A stretch of 64,000 nucleotides of DNA from Bog-950 sp046329515 (GCA_046329515.1 JAXLUM010000001.1:558001-622000), one strand, 5' to 3'; positions 54,401-62,506 are shown, numbered from the stretch's first letter. A program made the numbers and translations. The notes: generated by a model from the letters alone, not told the origin.

Positions 54401-55822
54401 GTAAGTTGGTGAAAGAACACTGTCTTCAACCCAATAGGTTGTAGTGTGGGTTAATACCGGTGTTACAAAAGGATTGCTGGTAGAAACCATTGCTCCTGTT
54501 GAATCGTACCAACGAACAGGGTTGGTGCTGTTAGCTGAAAGTGAAAACGAAGTTGCGCCACAATGGCTAACATCATTTGCACTAGGTGCGGCAGGCTTGT
54601 TTACTACTATATAGTTCGTTTTCGTTTCTCCATCGTTTCCGAAATTGTTAGTAGCTGTTAAGGTAACCGTAAAGGTTCCGTTAGTGGTATAAGTATGCGT
54701 AGGGTTTTGTTGAGTAGATGTTGTTCCATCTCCGAAATTCCATAACCATGTAGTAGGCGTACCGGTTGATAGATCAGTAAATTTGATAATACCGGTGCAG
54801 CTGCTTGTAACATTTGCCGAAAAATTGGCAATTGGAAGTGGCGTAACTGCCTGGCAGCCTAATGAAGTGGTTAAAGATACGCGTGCACCACCTGCAGCAA
54901 AAAGTGCGCTACTGCGGGCATACTGCCCATTGGTAAACATATACATGCAGGCATCATCGGTATAGTCCATGTAGTTCATCCACATATCACCGTTAGGGCC
55001 GTTGCTGCAGCTAATGTTAGGGAAAGAAGGACAGCCGTAATTTTCATCAGCCTGGTTTGGTGTATCATTCACGTTATCGCTACCTGTGCAGGCAGTGCCA
55101 TCATCACCCCATATGTGGTAAAGGTTCAGCCAGTGGCCAATTTCGTGGGTAGCAGTACGGCCAAGGTCGTAAGGTGCGGTAGCCGTGCCAATGGTTCCAA
55201 AATATAAGTAGTCTATAACCACACCATCGGTAGCAGCTGCACCGCCGGGAAATTGGGCGTAACCCAAAATGCCACCGCTTATATCGCATACCCATAAGTT
55301 CAGGTAAGAAGAGGCAGGCCATGCATCATCACCACCGCTGGCAGTATATTTAACGTTATCGTTAGTGCTAAAGCTGGTAGTGCTGGTACTTACGCGCCTA
55401 ATGCCCGTGGTTGAATTGCCGTTAGGGTCGCGGCTGGCAAGGCAAAATTCAATTTGATAATCGGCAGCAAGGCTTTGCCAAACTGATGGCACACTGCTGT
55501 TATCCGTATTCAATTTTCTGTAATCCAGGTTTAGCCGGTCAATTTGCGATTGAATTTGGGCGTCGCTGATATTCTCAGGAGCAGTATTATACACTACGTG
55601 TACCACAACCGGAATTGTGATAACTGCACGATTGCCTAAGTTGGCAGGGTTAGCTAAAAACGCAGCAGTTTGCTGTTCAATCTGCTGGCGGGCTGCGGCA
55701 AATTTAGGATCTGCCATCTGCTGATTCAACACATCCATACTACCGCAACGGTGTTGCGCTTGTAAACTGGTAATTGTAAAAAGTGAGGTAATGAAAACGA
55801 GAGGTAATAGGATTCTTTTCAT
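51440..55822 (-). CDS. Secreted pappalysin-like M43 metalloprotease with 10 SprB repeats, T9SS type A
   Basis: The 1460-residue protein has a signal peptide (ITSLFTITSLQAQ) and a metzincin domain with H226-E-x-x-H-x5-H236 (HEIGHWLNLYH) and the Met-turn in MNYMDY. It resembles the M43B cytophagalysin type. The N-terminal motif VVHVVYNT also fits. A PKD domain (about 335-410), an Ig-like part and the shared domain (53960-54410) follow, then ten SprB repeats (51700-53955) and a T9SS type A domain (YPNPAKDEVTVLFT). A strong TTTG-N18-TAATTTTG promoter lies upstream. Its product should cleave protein at the surface and be displayed on a fibre. Confidence 0.88.
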   Translation of the reverse strand: MKRILLPLVFITSLFTITSLQAQHRCGSMDVLNQQMADPKFAAARQQIEQQTAAFLANPANLGNRAVITIPVVVHVVYNTAPENISDAQIQSQIDRLNLDYRKLNTDNSSVPSVWQSLAADYQIEFCLASRDPNGNSTTGIRRVSTSTTSFSTNDNVKYTASGGDDAWPASSYLNLWVCDISGGILGYAQFPGGAAATDGVVIDYLYFGTIGTATAPYDLGRTATHEIGHWLNLYHIWGDDGTACTGSDNVNDTPNQADENYGCPSFPNISCSNGPNGDMWMNYMDYTDDACMYMFTNGQYARSSALFAAGGARVSLTTSLGCQAVTPLPIANFSANVTSSCTGIIKFTDLSTGTPTTWLWNFGDGTTSTQQNPTHTYTTNGTFTVTLTATNNFGNDGETKTNYIVVNKPAAPSANDVSHCGATSFSLSANSTNPVRWYDSTGAMVSTSNPFVTPVLTHTTTYWVEDSVLSPTYHVGPVSNSIGAGGNYTNNSERGLVFNVLKAGTLESVYVYATNAGNRTIRISDANGNVLYTSTQNIANGGSRVTLNFPLAVGTGYTLTATGPANLYRNSAGAVYPYNDAGGIVSITGNTAAASGYYYFFYDWIVKEKDCVSQRKAVTANVSTSFSVTTAGTNATCNGSNNGTASVTPVGGSPAFTYNWSNGGTTASLSNLAAGTYTVTVTDAATCTATATKTITQPTAITPAFTSTNVSCNGGTNGTINTTVTGGSGPYTYNWGSGITTANRSNLAAGTYTVTVADASQCSVTASKTITQPTAITPSLTPVATGCGTSTGSVSSTVTGGNGGYTYSWSNGGNANTISNLASGTYTLTVTDNTQCTATASATVVGSGSMTITPSSTTISCNGASTGSASITANSGTAPYTYAWSNGSNNQAINNIPAGTYVVTVTDASSCNATASITISQPSAITANPSVTQPTCHGSTNGSITANVSGGTSGYTYHWSNNANTATINNVAAGSYTLTITDAANCTSLQSVTVTEPSAINATTSTNNATCGQNNGTASVSVNGGTGNYGYNWSNGATIASIQNLAAATYTVTITDAASCTATAAAIVSGTGSFSVQQIVNNVLCYGAHTGLVGVAISNGSQPYSYSWNTGATTSSVNGLAAGTYTVTITDAGSCSATLSLTITQPNSVNIISAPTQPTCFGNNNGTVDLSVSGGVGGYTYLWSNGSTTANLSSLTAGTYTVTVTDGNNCSASSSVNVNEPDQLSTNATSNDVSCFGENNGTVYVNALGGTPTYTYVWSNGGSSAQLSNLSAGSYTATVTDANGCSSVATTSVAEPAEIQFATSTIPATQGNNNGSASIDNITGGSAPYSVSWSNGQLTNPATNLSAGSYTATITDNSGCSKTVTLTVSESVGINTVADELSFRMYPNPAKDEVTVLFTLTENASLSVRNVLGQNITEQKLGATETTVKLPLSGFASGVYFVEIISGTKKTVKQLMIQH
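51700..53955 (-). repeat. Array of 10 SprB-type protein repeats
   Basis: Ten units of about 75 residues end in (A/S)G(T/S)Y-T-V-T-(V/I)-T-D-x-x-x-C forms. They match the array in the neighbouring M4 gene. Confidence 0.85.
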
Positions 55823-56265
55823 CCGTGGTTTAGTTTAGTCTAATCAACAAAATTAGGCTAATCTTCCACCTATCAAACGGCGTTTTAAAACCGATTACGA
55901 TTTATGAATAATACACGTCCATTCAGATAATTAGAAACGGCATATGAAAATTTATTGTTAATGCGCTTATAATATTGCGGCGAATGGCACAAAAGTGAAG
56001 GTAAACCACCGCAAAAAGAGGTAGCGAAAGGCCCGTTTTTAGTCCGGGCGTTTTAATAACGGCGAAGAAATAAGATTGACGGTTTTAAAGAATAGAAAGA
56101 AAAAAAGCGGCACCCTTTCGAGTAACCGCTTTGAACCTATGAAAACACTAAAAGTTGATGTCGTTTCTTGTATACCAAAGATACTAAAAAACAGGAAAAC
56201 AAAAAAAACGGAGTTGTTTTTTTACATTAATTTTTAATCATAAACCGGTAGTGGTTAATGCGCTG
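55823..56265. other. Intergenic region of 443 bases without a supported gene
   Basis: It holds the promoter of the pappalysin-like gene at its left end and two hairpins: GCCCG/CGGGC at 56031-56049, and an AAAGCGG/CCGCTTT stem at 56104-56132 with a 15-base loop followed by U on the minus strand. The second could end the response-regulator transcript although it lies 130 bases past its stop. Nothing else is seen. Confidence 0.5.
55848..55877 (-). promoter_or_regulatory. Promoter of the pappalysin-like gene
   Basis: On the minus strand TTTG (55874-55877) is followed after 18 bases by TAATTTTG (55848-55855), both exact Bacteroidota elements. The leader to the ATG would be about 20 bases. Confidence 0.65.
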
Positions 56266-56676
56266 TTAGCAGCTTACCCCAAAGTGTTGCTGAAGTATGC
56301 CCTTTAGTATTGATTCGGTTAGGGGCTTAATTTTAAAATCGCAAACTATTTCATAGCTGCGGGCCAGTTTTTCATCATCTGGATTGTGGCTGGTGGTTAA
56401 CAATACTATAACTATACCTCGCCTGCGTTCAGCTTCTAACCGGGCATATTCCTCTAAAAATTCCCAGCCGTTCATACCGGGCATATTAATATCTAAAAGC
56501 ACAAGGTCGGGCACTTCGGTTAAAGGAATACTCCTTAAATGATGAAGCGCTTCAACAGCACTTTCAATTGCAATAACCTTTTCGGCACAGGCCAGTTTGT
56601 TTATTACCCGAGTATGGAAAAAGTTATCGTCGGGGTTATCATCAATAAGCAGAATGCAGTTTAATTTTGGGCTCAT
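56266..56676 (-). CDS. Single-domain response regulator
   Basis: The 136-residue protein is a CheY-like receiver domain only: acidic pair D12-D13 in LLIDDNPDD, phospho-acceptor D62 in DLVLLDINMPGMNGWEF, the Thr in LLTTS and the Lys in FKIKPL. No output domain is fused. It overlaps the histidine kinase gene by 4 bases (ATGA), so it is the kinase's dedicated phosphate receiver, either as a sink or a shuttle to another regulator. The domain order LDINMPGMNGWEF with PDDE-type loops fits the Rcp1-like receivers that accompany phytochrome-like and PAS kinases. Identification is secure. Confidence 0.93.
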   Translation of the reverse strand: MSPKLNCILLIDDNPDDNFFHTRVINKLACAEKVIAIESAVEALHHLRSIPLTEVPDLVLLDINMPGMNGWEFLEEYARLEAERRRGIVIVLLTTSHNPDDEKLARSYEIVCDFKIKPLTESILKGILQQHFGVSC

Positions 56677-59075
56677 GCATTACGGTTAGGTATGGTAAAA
56701 TAAAAGGTGCTTCCTTCTCCGGGTTTTGAGTCAATCCATATCTCTCCCCCGTGTAGCTCAATAATTTTTTTGCAGTAGGCCAGGCCTATACCATCACCGG
56801 CATATTTATTACGGTGGTGCAGGCGCTGGAATATGTAGAATATGCGTTCAAAGTATTTAGGGTCTATGCCTATGCCGTTATCTTTTACGGCAAACTTCCA
56901 TTTGCCGGGTTCTTTACTAGCGCTTACTAAAATGCTGGGCAGCACTTTATCTTTCTTAAACCGCAATGCGTTTTCAACCAGGTTTTTAAACAGTATGTAT
57001 AGTTCAGCTTCGTGGCCTAACAGTTCCGGCATATCGCGCACAATAACCTGTGCACCGCTTTGTTGTATTTCCGGTTTCAATTCAGTAATAACATCACTCA
57101 GCAGCTTTTGGCAATCTACCGGTCCGTATTCCCTGTTTCTGCCCAGGCGGCTGTAATCAAGCAAGGCTTTAATTAAAGTGCTTAGCTTGGTTGAAGCGGC
57201 GCTAACATTATCAAGATAGCTAACAGCATTTTGGTCGAGCGAACTGCCGTATTCGTCCATTAGTAAATGCACATAATTGGCTATTGAGCGTAGGGGCTCC
57301 TGCAAATCATGCGAGGCGATGTACGCAAACTGTTCCAGTTCCCTGTTACGCGCTTCAAGGTCTAATACATGTTTACGCGCTGCGGCTTCGGCCTCGCGCA
57401 AGGTAAGGTCGCGCGTTATTTTGGTAAAACCTGTAATGTTGTGGTCAGCATCAGTAAGTGCTACAATGCTAACTGCTGCCCAAAAAACACTTCCGTCCTT
57501 ACGCACCCGCCAGCCTTCGTGTTTATTTCGGCCTGTGCGTACAGCTTCTGCCAACAAGGCTTCAGGCAGTTTGCGTTCTTGGTCTTCGCGAGTATAAAAT
57601 ATTCTGAAATTCTGCCCAATGGCTTCTTTCTCTGTATATCCCTTTATCTGCTCAGCCCCTTTGTTCCAATTTACAATGTTTCCATCAGCATCTAATAATA
57701 TAATAGCGTAGTCCTCCACCTCGCTAATCATTTTCTGAAAACGCTCTTCACTGCGTTGCAGTTTTTCATTGGCTTCCTTTTCTGCCGTAATATCCCAAAG
57801 CGCGCTAAGCATGTAAGTGGGCGCTCCTTCATTTCCTCTTTCTACTTTGCCCTTTGCGTGCACATACCGGATATTTCCGCCGGGATGTTTAAAGCGCACT
57901 TCAATATCAAATTCATTATTACCTCCGTCAATTTCAGTTCGTTTTTTCAGCACCTTTACAAGGTCTTCTGCCACCATCAGGCTTTTTACCTCCTCAAAGC
58001 TTAAGCTTACAGTGCCGGCCGGTAAACCAAGAATGCGGTAAAAGCTGGCATCGCCGGCAACAGTTTTTGTATTAAAATCAGCACTCCATAAACCGATGTT
58101 TGCGGCAGAGGTGGTGGCCTCCAGTTTTTTGCCGGTGTGCCTTAACTCAGCAGTTCTCTCTTCTACTATCTGTTCAAGCCGGCTGTTAACTTTAGCCAGT
58201 TCCTGTTGTGCTGCCAGTTTTTTGGCGTCAATTTCATTAAGCTGCTTTGCTACTATGGCTATTATTATAAGTATAACCACCATAAAGGCCATTACATTAA
58301 TAATAATGGCCAGTTCATTGTTTACTAGGTTAAGCTTAAAGGTTACTAACCTTAAAATACCAAGCGACAAGATAGCAGCTAGCGAAAGTGGCAACACTCT
58401 TTGGGCCATAAGGTTGCCGAGGCTGCGGCCCGTAAAAAGCCCTGTTATGCCATAAGCCGGGTTTACAAACGATGCGGTTACCGACAATATGAAAAACACA
58501 ACTGCAGTATGCGGCGCCATAGTGCCATGGGCAGTAAGCTTGTAAAGTATGGGTACTTCATACAAGTATCCTAAAAGGGCCAAAACAGAAAGGAGGCTTA
58601 TAAAATGTAAGGAGTACTGGGAAAGTATCTTTAACCATTTGAAGCCGCTTTTCATAAATAAAAAAGCTTCAGCTAACAAAACGAAACTAAGCGCGGTACC
58701 TAATGCCATGCACCCGGGTAATACCTCGCCGCCAGCTGTACAGTCTGTATCTTTAAAAATGTGGTCAAGGCCAAGGTCTAAGCCAAATAGTATGCGCAGT
58801 AATGATAGCAGCGCAACACCCAAAACGGTAAATGAAAAAGAAGACCTGAAAAGGTATGGGAGGGGCCTGTCGGATAAATGCAGCAGCAGGCTAAGGCCGC
58901 TAAGTATAAAACAAAGTGAGGTGGTAAACTTCATGGAAGGATACCCCGGTAACAGCACCTTAAGGGGATGATAGTTAGTTATCCAACCTGTTAAAACGCA
59001 TAAGCCAACCAACAGGCCAAATACGGCGCCGCCAATTACAATAAGCTTGTATTTTCCTTTTGGGGTATTCAGCAT
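56673..59075 (-). CDS. PAS-containing membrane sensor histidine kinase
   Basis: The 800-residue protein has about eight N-terminal membrane helices (to about residue 275), a coiled linker (QLNEIDAKKLAAQQELAKV), two PAS/PAC domains (about 310-440 and 445-565; NWNKGAEQIKGYTEKEAIGQNF), a HisKA domain with H589 in SHDLQEPLRSI, and an ATPase domain with N-box NLVENALRF, KDNGIGIDPKYF and GDGIGLAYCKKIIELHGG. The fold order suggests a signal seen by the membrane part or PAS pockets. It is cotranscribed with the single-domain response regulator by a 4-base overlap. The ligand is unknown. Family assignment secure. Confidence 0.92.
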   Translation of the reverse strand: MLNTPKGKYKLIVIGGAVFGLLVGLCVLTGWITNYHPLKVLLPGYPSMKFTTSLCFILSGLSLLLHLSDRPLPYLFRSSFSFTVLGVALLSLLRILFGLDLGLDHIFKDTDCTAGGEVLPGCMALGTALSFVLLAEAFLFMKSGFKWLKILSQYSLHFISLLSVLALLGYLYEVPILYKLTAHGTMAPHTAVVFFILSVTASFVNPAYGITGLFTGRSLGNLMAQRVLPLSLAAILSLGILRLVTFKLNLVNNELAIIINVMAFMVVILIIIAIVAKQLNEIDAKKLAAQQELAKVNSRLEQIVEERTAELRHTGKKLEATTSAANIGLWSADFNTKTVAGDASFYRILGLPAGTVSLSFEEVKSLMVAEDLVKVLKKRTEIDGGNNEFDIEVRFKHPGGNIRYVHAKGKVERGNEGAPTYMLSALWDITAEKEANEKLQRSEERFQKMISEVEDYAIILLDADGNIVNWNKGAEQIKGYTEKEAIGQNFRIFYTREDQERKLPEALLAEAVRTGRNKHEGWRVRKDGSVFWAAVSIVALTDADHNITGFTKITRDLTLREAEAAARKHVLDLEARNRELEQFAYIASHDLQEPLRSIANYVHLLMDEYGSSLDQNAVSYLDNVSAASTKLSTLIKALLDYSRLGRNREYGPVDCQKLLSDVITELKPEIQQSGAQVIVRDMPELLGHEAELYILFKNLVENALRFKKDKVLPSILVSASKEPGKWKFAVKDNGIGIDPKYFERIFYIFQRLHHRNKYAGDGIGLAYCKKIIELHGGEIWIDSKPGEGSTFYFTIPNRNA

Positions 59076-59498
59076 TACAGGAACTACTACTATCAGCGTT
59101 TAGGCTTACATCATAGGTTTAGGGGTTACGAATGTTAAGCGGGTTCCAAAAAAAGCTATTCTTATGATAATTAAAACGATATGAAGTAATGTGCATAGAA
59201 CAGGCAACAGCATTACATACGTTTATTACTGTACATGGTTATTGGTCTTATGGAATTGGGCAGCCCTTTTAAAGGGCGGTTCTGTCTATTATAAATAGAA
59301 GTATATAGAGAAGGGAGCTTACTTTGGCCTGAAATTTGACTAAATGCCGCCAAACAGGCCATTTTTGAATGATTTTGAATAAAATATGGGGTTTTTGCCC
59401 GCCTGTCTACTCTTTAAAGAATTTTTCAACGGGGTTTTGGAACTCTGTCTATAAATTCTATTTTTGCAGTCCCTTTTTAAAAGGGGTATAGTGTTTTC
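59076..59498. other. Intergenic region between the kinase gene and infA
   Basis: This 423-base gap has the infA promoter at its right end and a palindrome GCCCTTT-T-AAAGGGC at 59263-59277. A TCTGTCTAT string occurs at 59281-59289 and again at 59444-59452. No other gene is supported; the short open frames have no protein-like composition. Confidence 0.6.
59436..59466 (+). promoter_or_regulatory. Promoter of the infA-rplQ operon
   Basis: TTTG (59436-59439), 19 bases and TATTTTTG (59459-59466) match both Bacteroidota promoter elements exactly at the preferred spacing. The transcript would begin near 59472, with an inverted repeat CCCTTTT-T-AAAAGGG (59471-59485) at or near its 5' end, and a leader of about 27 bases. 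Confidence 0.75.
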
Positions 59499-59717
59499 AT
59501 GGCAAAACAAGACCTGATAAAGCAAGACGGAACCATAACTGAAGCGCTGAGCAATGCAATGTTCAGGGTTAAATTAGAGAATGGCCACGAGATAATAGCA
59601 CACATATCAGGAAAGATGAGAATGAACTATATCAAAATTCTGCCGGGCGATAAAGTGAGCGTGGAAATGAGCCCTTACGATTTAAATAAAGGAAGAATAA
59701 CTTTTAGATATAAATAA
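59499..59717 (+). CDS. infA: Translation initiation factor IF-1
   Basis: The 72-residue protein is the single OB-fold factor IF-1: MAKQDLIKQDGTITEALSN, FRVKLENGHEIIAHISGKMRMNYIKILPGDKVSVEMSPYDL and a final GRITFRYK are all standard. It binds the A site of the 30S subunit during initiation. In this genome infA begins a unit preceded by an exact promoter and 423 bases of non-coding DNA, so it is separated from the spc-type ribosomal genes that precede it in many Bacteroidota. Confidence 0.97.
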   Translation: MAKQDLIKQDGTITEALSNAMFRVKLENGHEIIAHISGKMRMNYIKILPGDKVSVEMSPYDLNKGRITFRYK

Positions 59718-59732
59718 GACAAACAAGAAGTC

Positions 59733-59849
59733 ATGAAAGTAAGAGCCTCAGTTAAGAAAAGAAGCGCCGACTGCAAAGTGGTTCGTCGCAAGGGCGTAAT
59801 TTTTATCATTAATAAGAAGAATCCTAAGTTCAAACAACGTCAGGGTTAA
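59733..59849 (+). CDS. rpmJ: Ribosomal protein L36 (zinc-free form)
   Basis: The 38-residue frame starts at ATG 59733, 15 bases after infA. MKVRASVKKRSADCKVV and the terminal PKFKQRQG are characteristic. The zinc-binding form has C11, C14, C27 and H33; here only C14 is kept and the others are Ser, Asn and Phe, so this is the C-minus type. It sits between infA and rpsM as in most bacteria. Confidence 0.95.
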   Translation: MKVRASVKKRSADCKVVRRKGVIFIINKKNPKFKQRQG

Positions 59850-59879
59850 TCATTATATAAATAAAGAAGAACAAAGAGC

Positions 59880-60254
59880 ATGGCACGTATTGCTGGTATA
59901 GACCTTCCTAAAAACAAAAGAGGCTTAGTAGCCCTTACTTACATTTACGGTATTGGCCGCACCACAGCCGGTAAAATCCTGGCTTCGGCTAATATTGACC
60001 CTAACACTAAGGTGAAGGATTGGAATGATGAGAATATCAACGGTATTCTTACCTATTTAAGCACCATGAAAGTGGAAGGTGAATTAAGAGGTGAAGTTCA
60101 GCAAAACATTAAGCGCCTGCAGGATATTGGTGCTTACCGTGGCATCCGTCACCGTAAAGGTTTACCTACCCGCGGCCAGCGCACTAAAACAAACAGCCGT
60201 ACACGTAAGGGTAAGCGTAAAACAGTTGCTAATAAGAAAATGGTAACTAAGTAA
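59880..60254 (+). CDS. rpsM: Ribosomal protein S13
   Basis: The 124-residue protein has MARIAGIDLPKNKRGLVALTYIYGIGR, the helix-two-turn-helix and the C-terminal basic tail RHRKGLPTRGQRTKTNSRTRKGKRK, all standard for S13 in the 30S head. It lies between rpmJ and rpsK. Confidence 0.97.
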   Translation: MARIAGIDLPKNKRGLVALTYIYGIGRTTAGKILASANIDPNTKVKDWNDENINGILTYLSTMKVEGELRGEVQQNIKRLQDIGAYRGIRHRKGLPTRGQRTKTNSRTRKGKRKTVANKKMVTK

Positions 60255-60293
60255 TAGTTAGATAATAGATTCAAGACGATAGACCAAAAAAAA

Positions 60294-60713
60294 ATGGCAA
60301 AACAACAAACACCGCAGCAACAGTCTGCAATAGCCAAGGCAAAAGCAAAGAAAAGAGTAGTTAAAGTAGACGCTGAAGGCAAGGCTTTCATTAACGCTAC
60401 TTTCAACAACATCATTATCACCTTTACCAATATGATGGGTCAAACCATCAGCTGGAGTTCAGCCGGTAAGGTAGGCTTCCGCGGTTCAAAAAAGAACACG
60501 CCGTATGCTGCTCAAATGGCTTCAAGCGAAGCTGCTAAAGTTGCACACGAAGCCGGCTTACGTAAGGTAGAAGTGTTTGTAAAAGGCCCGGGTGCCGGTC
60601 GCGAATCAGCTATCCGTACCATTTTTACAAGCGGTATTGAAGTAACGGTTATTAACGATACTACTCCTATACCTCACAACGGTTGCCGTCCTCCTAAGTC
60701 AAGAAGAGTATAA
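60294..60713 (+). CDS. rpsK: Ribosomal protein S11
   Basis: The 139-residue protein has the usual FINATFNNIIITFTN, GQTISWSSAGKVGFRGSKKNTPYAAQ, GPGAGRESAIRT and the C-terminal PIPHNGCRPPKSRRV. A Gln- and Lys-rich N terminus (KQQTPQQQSAIAKAKAKKR) is longer than in E. coli, as in other Bacteroidota. S11 lies on the 30S platform. Confidence 0.97.
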   Translation: MAKQQTPQQQSAIAKAKAKKRVVKVDAEGKAFINATFNNIIITFTNMMGQTISWSSAGKVGFRGSKKNTPYAAQMASSEAAKVAHEAGLRKVEVFVKGPGAGRESAIRTIFTSGIEVTVINDTTPIPHNGCRPPKSRRV

Positions 60714-60774
60714 ACCGCTGAGGACAGCTATAAGAAGTAGACAAAAGATTAAAAGGAAAAGATAACAATAAACA

Positions 60775-61380
60775 ATGGCAAGGTATACAGGTTCAAAAAC
60801 CAAGATTGCGCGTAAATTCGGTGATGCTATTTTCGGCACCGATAAGTATTTCGATAAAAGAAATTTCCCTCCGGGACAACACGGTTTGTCTAAGAAGAGA
60901 AAGACCCAATCGGAATATGCTATACAGCTGCAGGAAAAGCAAAAAGCTAAATACACCTACGGTTTGTTAGAGCGCCAGTTCCGTAACCTTTTCGAAAAGG
61001 CTTCTCGCAAGAAAGGTAAAACAGGTGACAACATGTTTAAACTGTTGGAAGCTCGTTTAGATAATACTGTATTCCGTTTAGGTTTGGCTGCATCACGTGC
61101 ACAGGCCCGCCAGTTAGTAACGCACAAACACGTTGCTGTAAACGGTCAAATTGTAAACGTTCCTTCGTTTACTTTAAAGCCCGGAGATAAGGTTGCTCTT
61201 CGCGAACGTTCAAAGAACTTAGATGTAGTTCAGGACGCATTAGGCAAGAGAGGCAAAAAATTCAACTGGTTAGTACTTGATGAAAAAGCAGTTGAAGGTA
61301 CTTTTGTTGATTTTCCTGAAAGAGACCAGATACCGGAAAACATCAACGAGCAGCTTATCGTTGAATTGTATTCTAAGTAA
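60775..61380 (+). CDS. rpsD: Ribosomal protein S4
   Basis: The 201-residue protein starts ARYTGSKTKIARKFGDAIFG and includes RKKGKTGDNMFKLLEARLDNTVFRLGL with the S4 RNA-binding segment LVTHKHVAVNGQIVNVPS. It nucleates 30S assembly, and in other bacteria represses the alpha operon. A strong hairpin lies immediately downstream, before rpoA. Confidence 0.97.
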   Translation: MARYTGSKTKIARKFGDAIFGTDKYFDKRNFPPGQHGLSKKRKTQSEYAIQLQEKQKAKYTYGLLERQFRNLFEKASRKKGKTGDNMFKLLEARLDNTVFRLGLAASRAQARQLVTHKHVAVNGQIVNVPSFTLKPGDKVALRERSKNLDVVQDALGKRGKKFNWLVLDEKAVEGTFVDFPERDQIPENINEQLIVELYSK

Positions 61381-61388
61381 TAAAAGCC

Positions 61389-61410
61389 TTCCGGATGGCA
61401 ACATCCGGAA
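61389..61410 (+). promoter_or_regulatory. Stable hairpin with GCAA tetraloop between rpsD and rpoA
   Basis: TTCCGGATG (61389-61397) pairs perfectly with CATCCGGAA (61402-61410) around GCAA, a GNRA-type tetraloop. No U run follows, so it is unlikely to be a terminator. It may be an RNA-binding or processing site; this is inference. Confidence 0.6.
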
Positions 61411-61459
61411 TCGCTGTTTATAAAAACAGAATTCTAAAAATCAAAATCAAGATAAAAAT

Positions 61460-62449
61460 ATGGCACTGTTAACCTTTCAAAAACCCGATAAGATCACACT
61501 TCAGAAAGCTACTGATTTCGAAGGCACCTTCGAATTCAAGCCTCTGGAGCCGGGTTTCGGCGTAACTATCGGCAATGCTCTTCGCCGTGTATTGCTTTCT
61601 TCTTTAGAAGGCTACGCTATAAGCGGTATTAAAATTTCGGGTGTTGAGCATGAGTTTTCTACAATTAAAGGTGTGCTTGAAGATGTAACTGAAATAGTAC
61701 TTAACCTTAAGCAGGTGCGTTTGAAAAAAGTGATGGATGATGAAAACGCTGCTGAAAAAATATACATAGCATTAAAGAACAGCTCACAGTTTAAAGCTGA
61801 ACATATTGAAAAGCATACCAACGTTTACCAGGTAATGAACCCTGAGTTGGTTATCTGCAATATGGAAGGCAACGTTAACCTTGAAATTGAATTAACCATT
61901 ACTAAAGGCCGTGGCTACGTTGCTGCTGATGAAAACAGCAAAGAACACGCTATAGGTTACATTCCAATTGATGCTATTTACACTCCAATCAAAAACGTGA
62001 AGTACAGCGTTGAACCTTTCCGCGTTGAACAGCGCGTTGACTTCGAAAAACTGGTTCTTGAAGTAACTACTGATGGCACTATCCACCCTGAAGAGGCGGT
62101 GAAAGATGCTTCACGTATCCTTATTCAGCACCTGATGCTTATTACTGATGAGCATATTTCTTTCGATTCACCTACGGCTACTGAAACCGAAATGGTTGAT
62201 GAGCATGTATTACATATGCGCAAGCTGTTGAAGACCCCATTGGAAGATTTAGACCTTTCAGTGCGCGCTTTCAACTGTTTAAAGGCTGCAAAAATCAACT
62301 CATTGGAAGAACTGGTTCAGTTCAACACCAACGACCTGTTGAAGTTCCGCAACTTCGGTAAGAAGAGCTTAGTGGAAATTGAAGCATTGTTGCATGAGAA
62401 AGGCCTTAGCTTCGGCATGGACTTAAGCAAATTCAAATTAGACGAGTAA
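61460..62449 (+). CDS. rpoA: RNA polymerase subunit alpha
   Basis: The 329-residue protein has the N-terminal dimerisation domain (FEFKPLEPGFGVTIGNALRRVLLSSLEGYAI), the assembly segment, and the C-terminal domain with TPLEDLDLSVRAFNCLKAAKINSLEELV and FGKKSLVEIEALL. Length is usual for the family. It is preceded by the GCAA hairpin and followed by rplQ in the standard order. Confidence 0.97.
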   Translation: MALLTFQKPDKITLQKATDFEGTFEFKPLEPGFGVTIGNALRRVLLSSLEGYAISGIKISGVEHEFSTIKGVLEDVTEIVLNLKQVRLKKVMDDENAAEKIYIALKNSSQFKAEHIEKHTNVYQVMNPELVICNMEGNVNLEIELTITKGRGYVAADENSKEHAIGYIPIDAIYTPIKNVKYSVEPFRVEQRVDFEKLVLEVTTDGTIHPEEAVKDASRILIQHLMLITDEHISFDSPTATETEMVDEHVLHMRKLLKTPLEDLDLSVRAFNCLKAAKINSLEELVQFNTNDLLKFRNFGKKSLVEIEALLHEKGLSFGMDLSKFKLDE

Positions 62450-62506
62450 TAATTAAAAATAGAATCAGGGTAATTCCGGATTCAGTATTCTAAAATCCTC
62501 ATTGAA

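Noticed and set aside
56139..56237. A 32-codon plus-strand frame in the intergenic region
   Set aside because: Short, Lys-rich, with no ribosome-binding or promoter support and no similarity I could recognise. Likely chance.
59263..59452. TCTGTCTAT seen twice upstream of infA as a tandem regulatory duplication
   Set aside because: The shared block is only nine bases, with different flanks. Chance is an adequate explanation.
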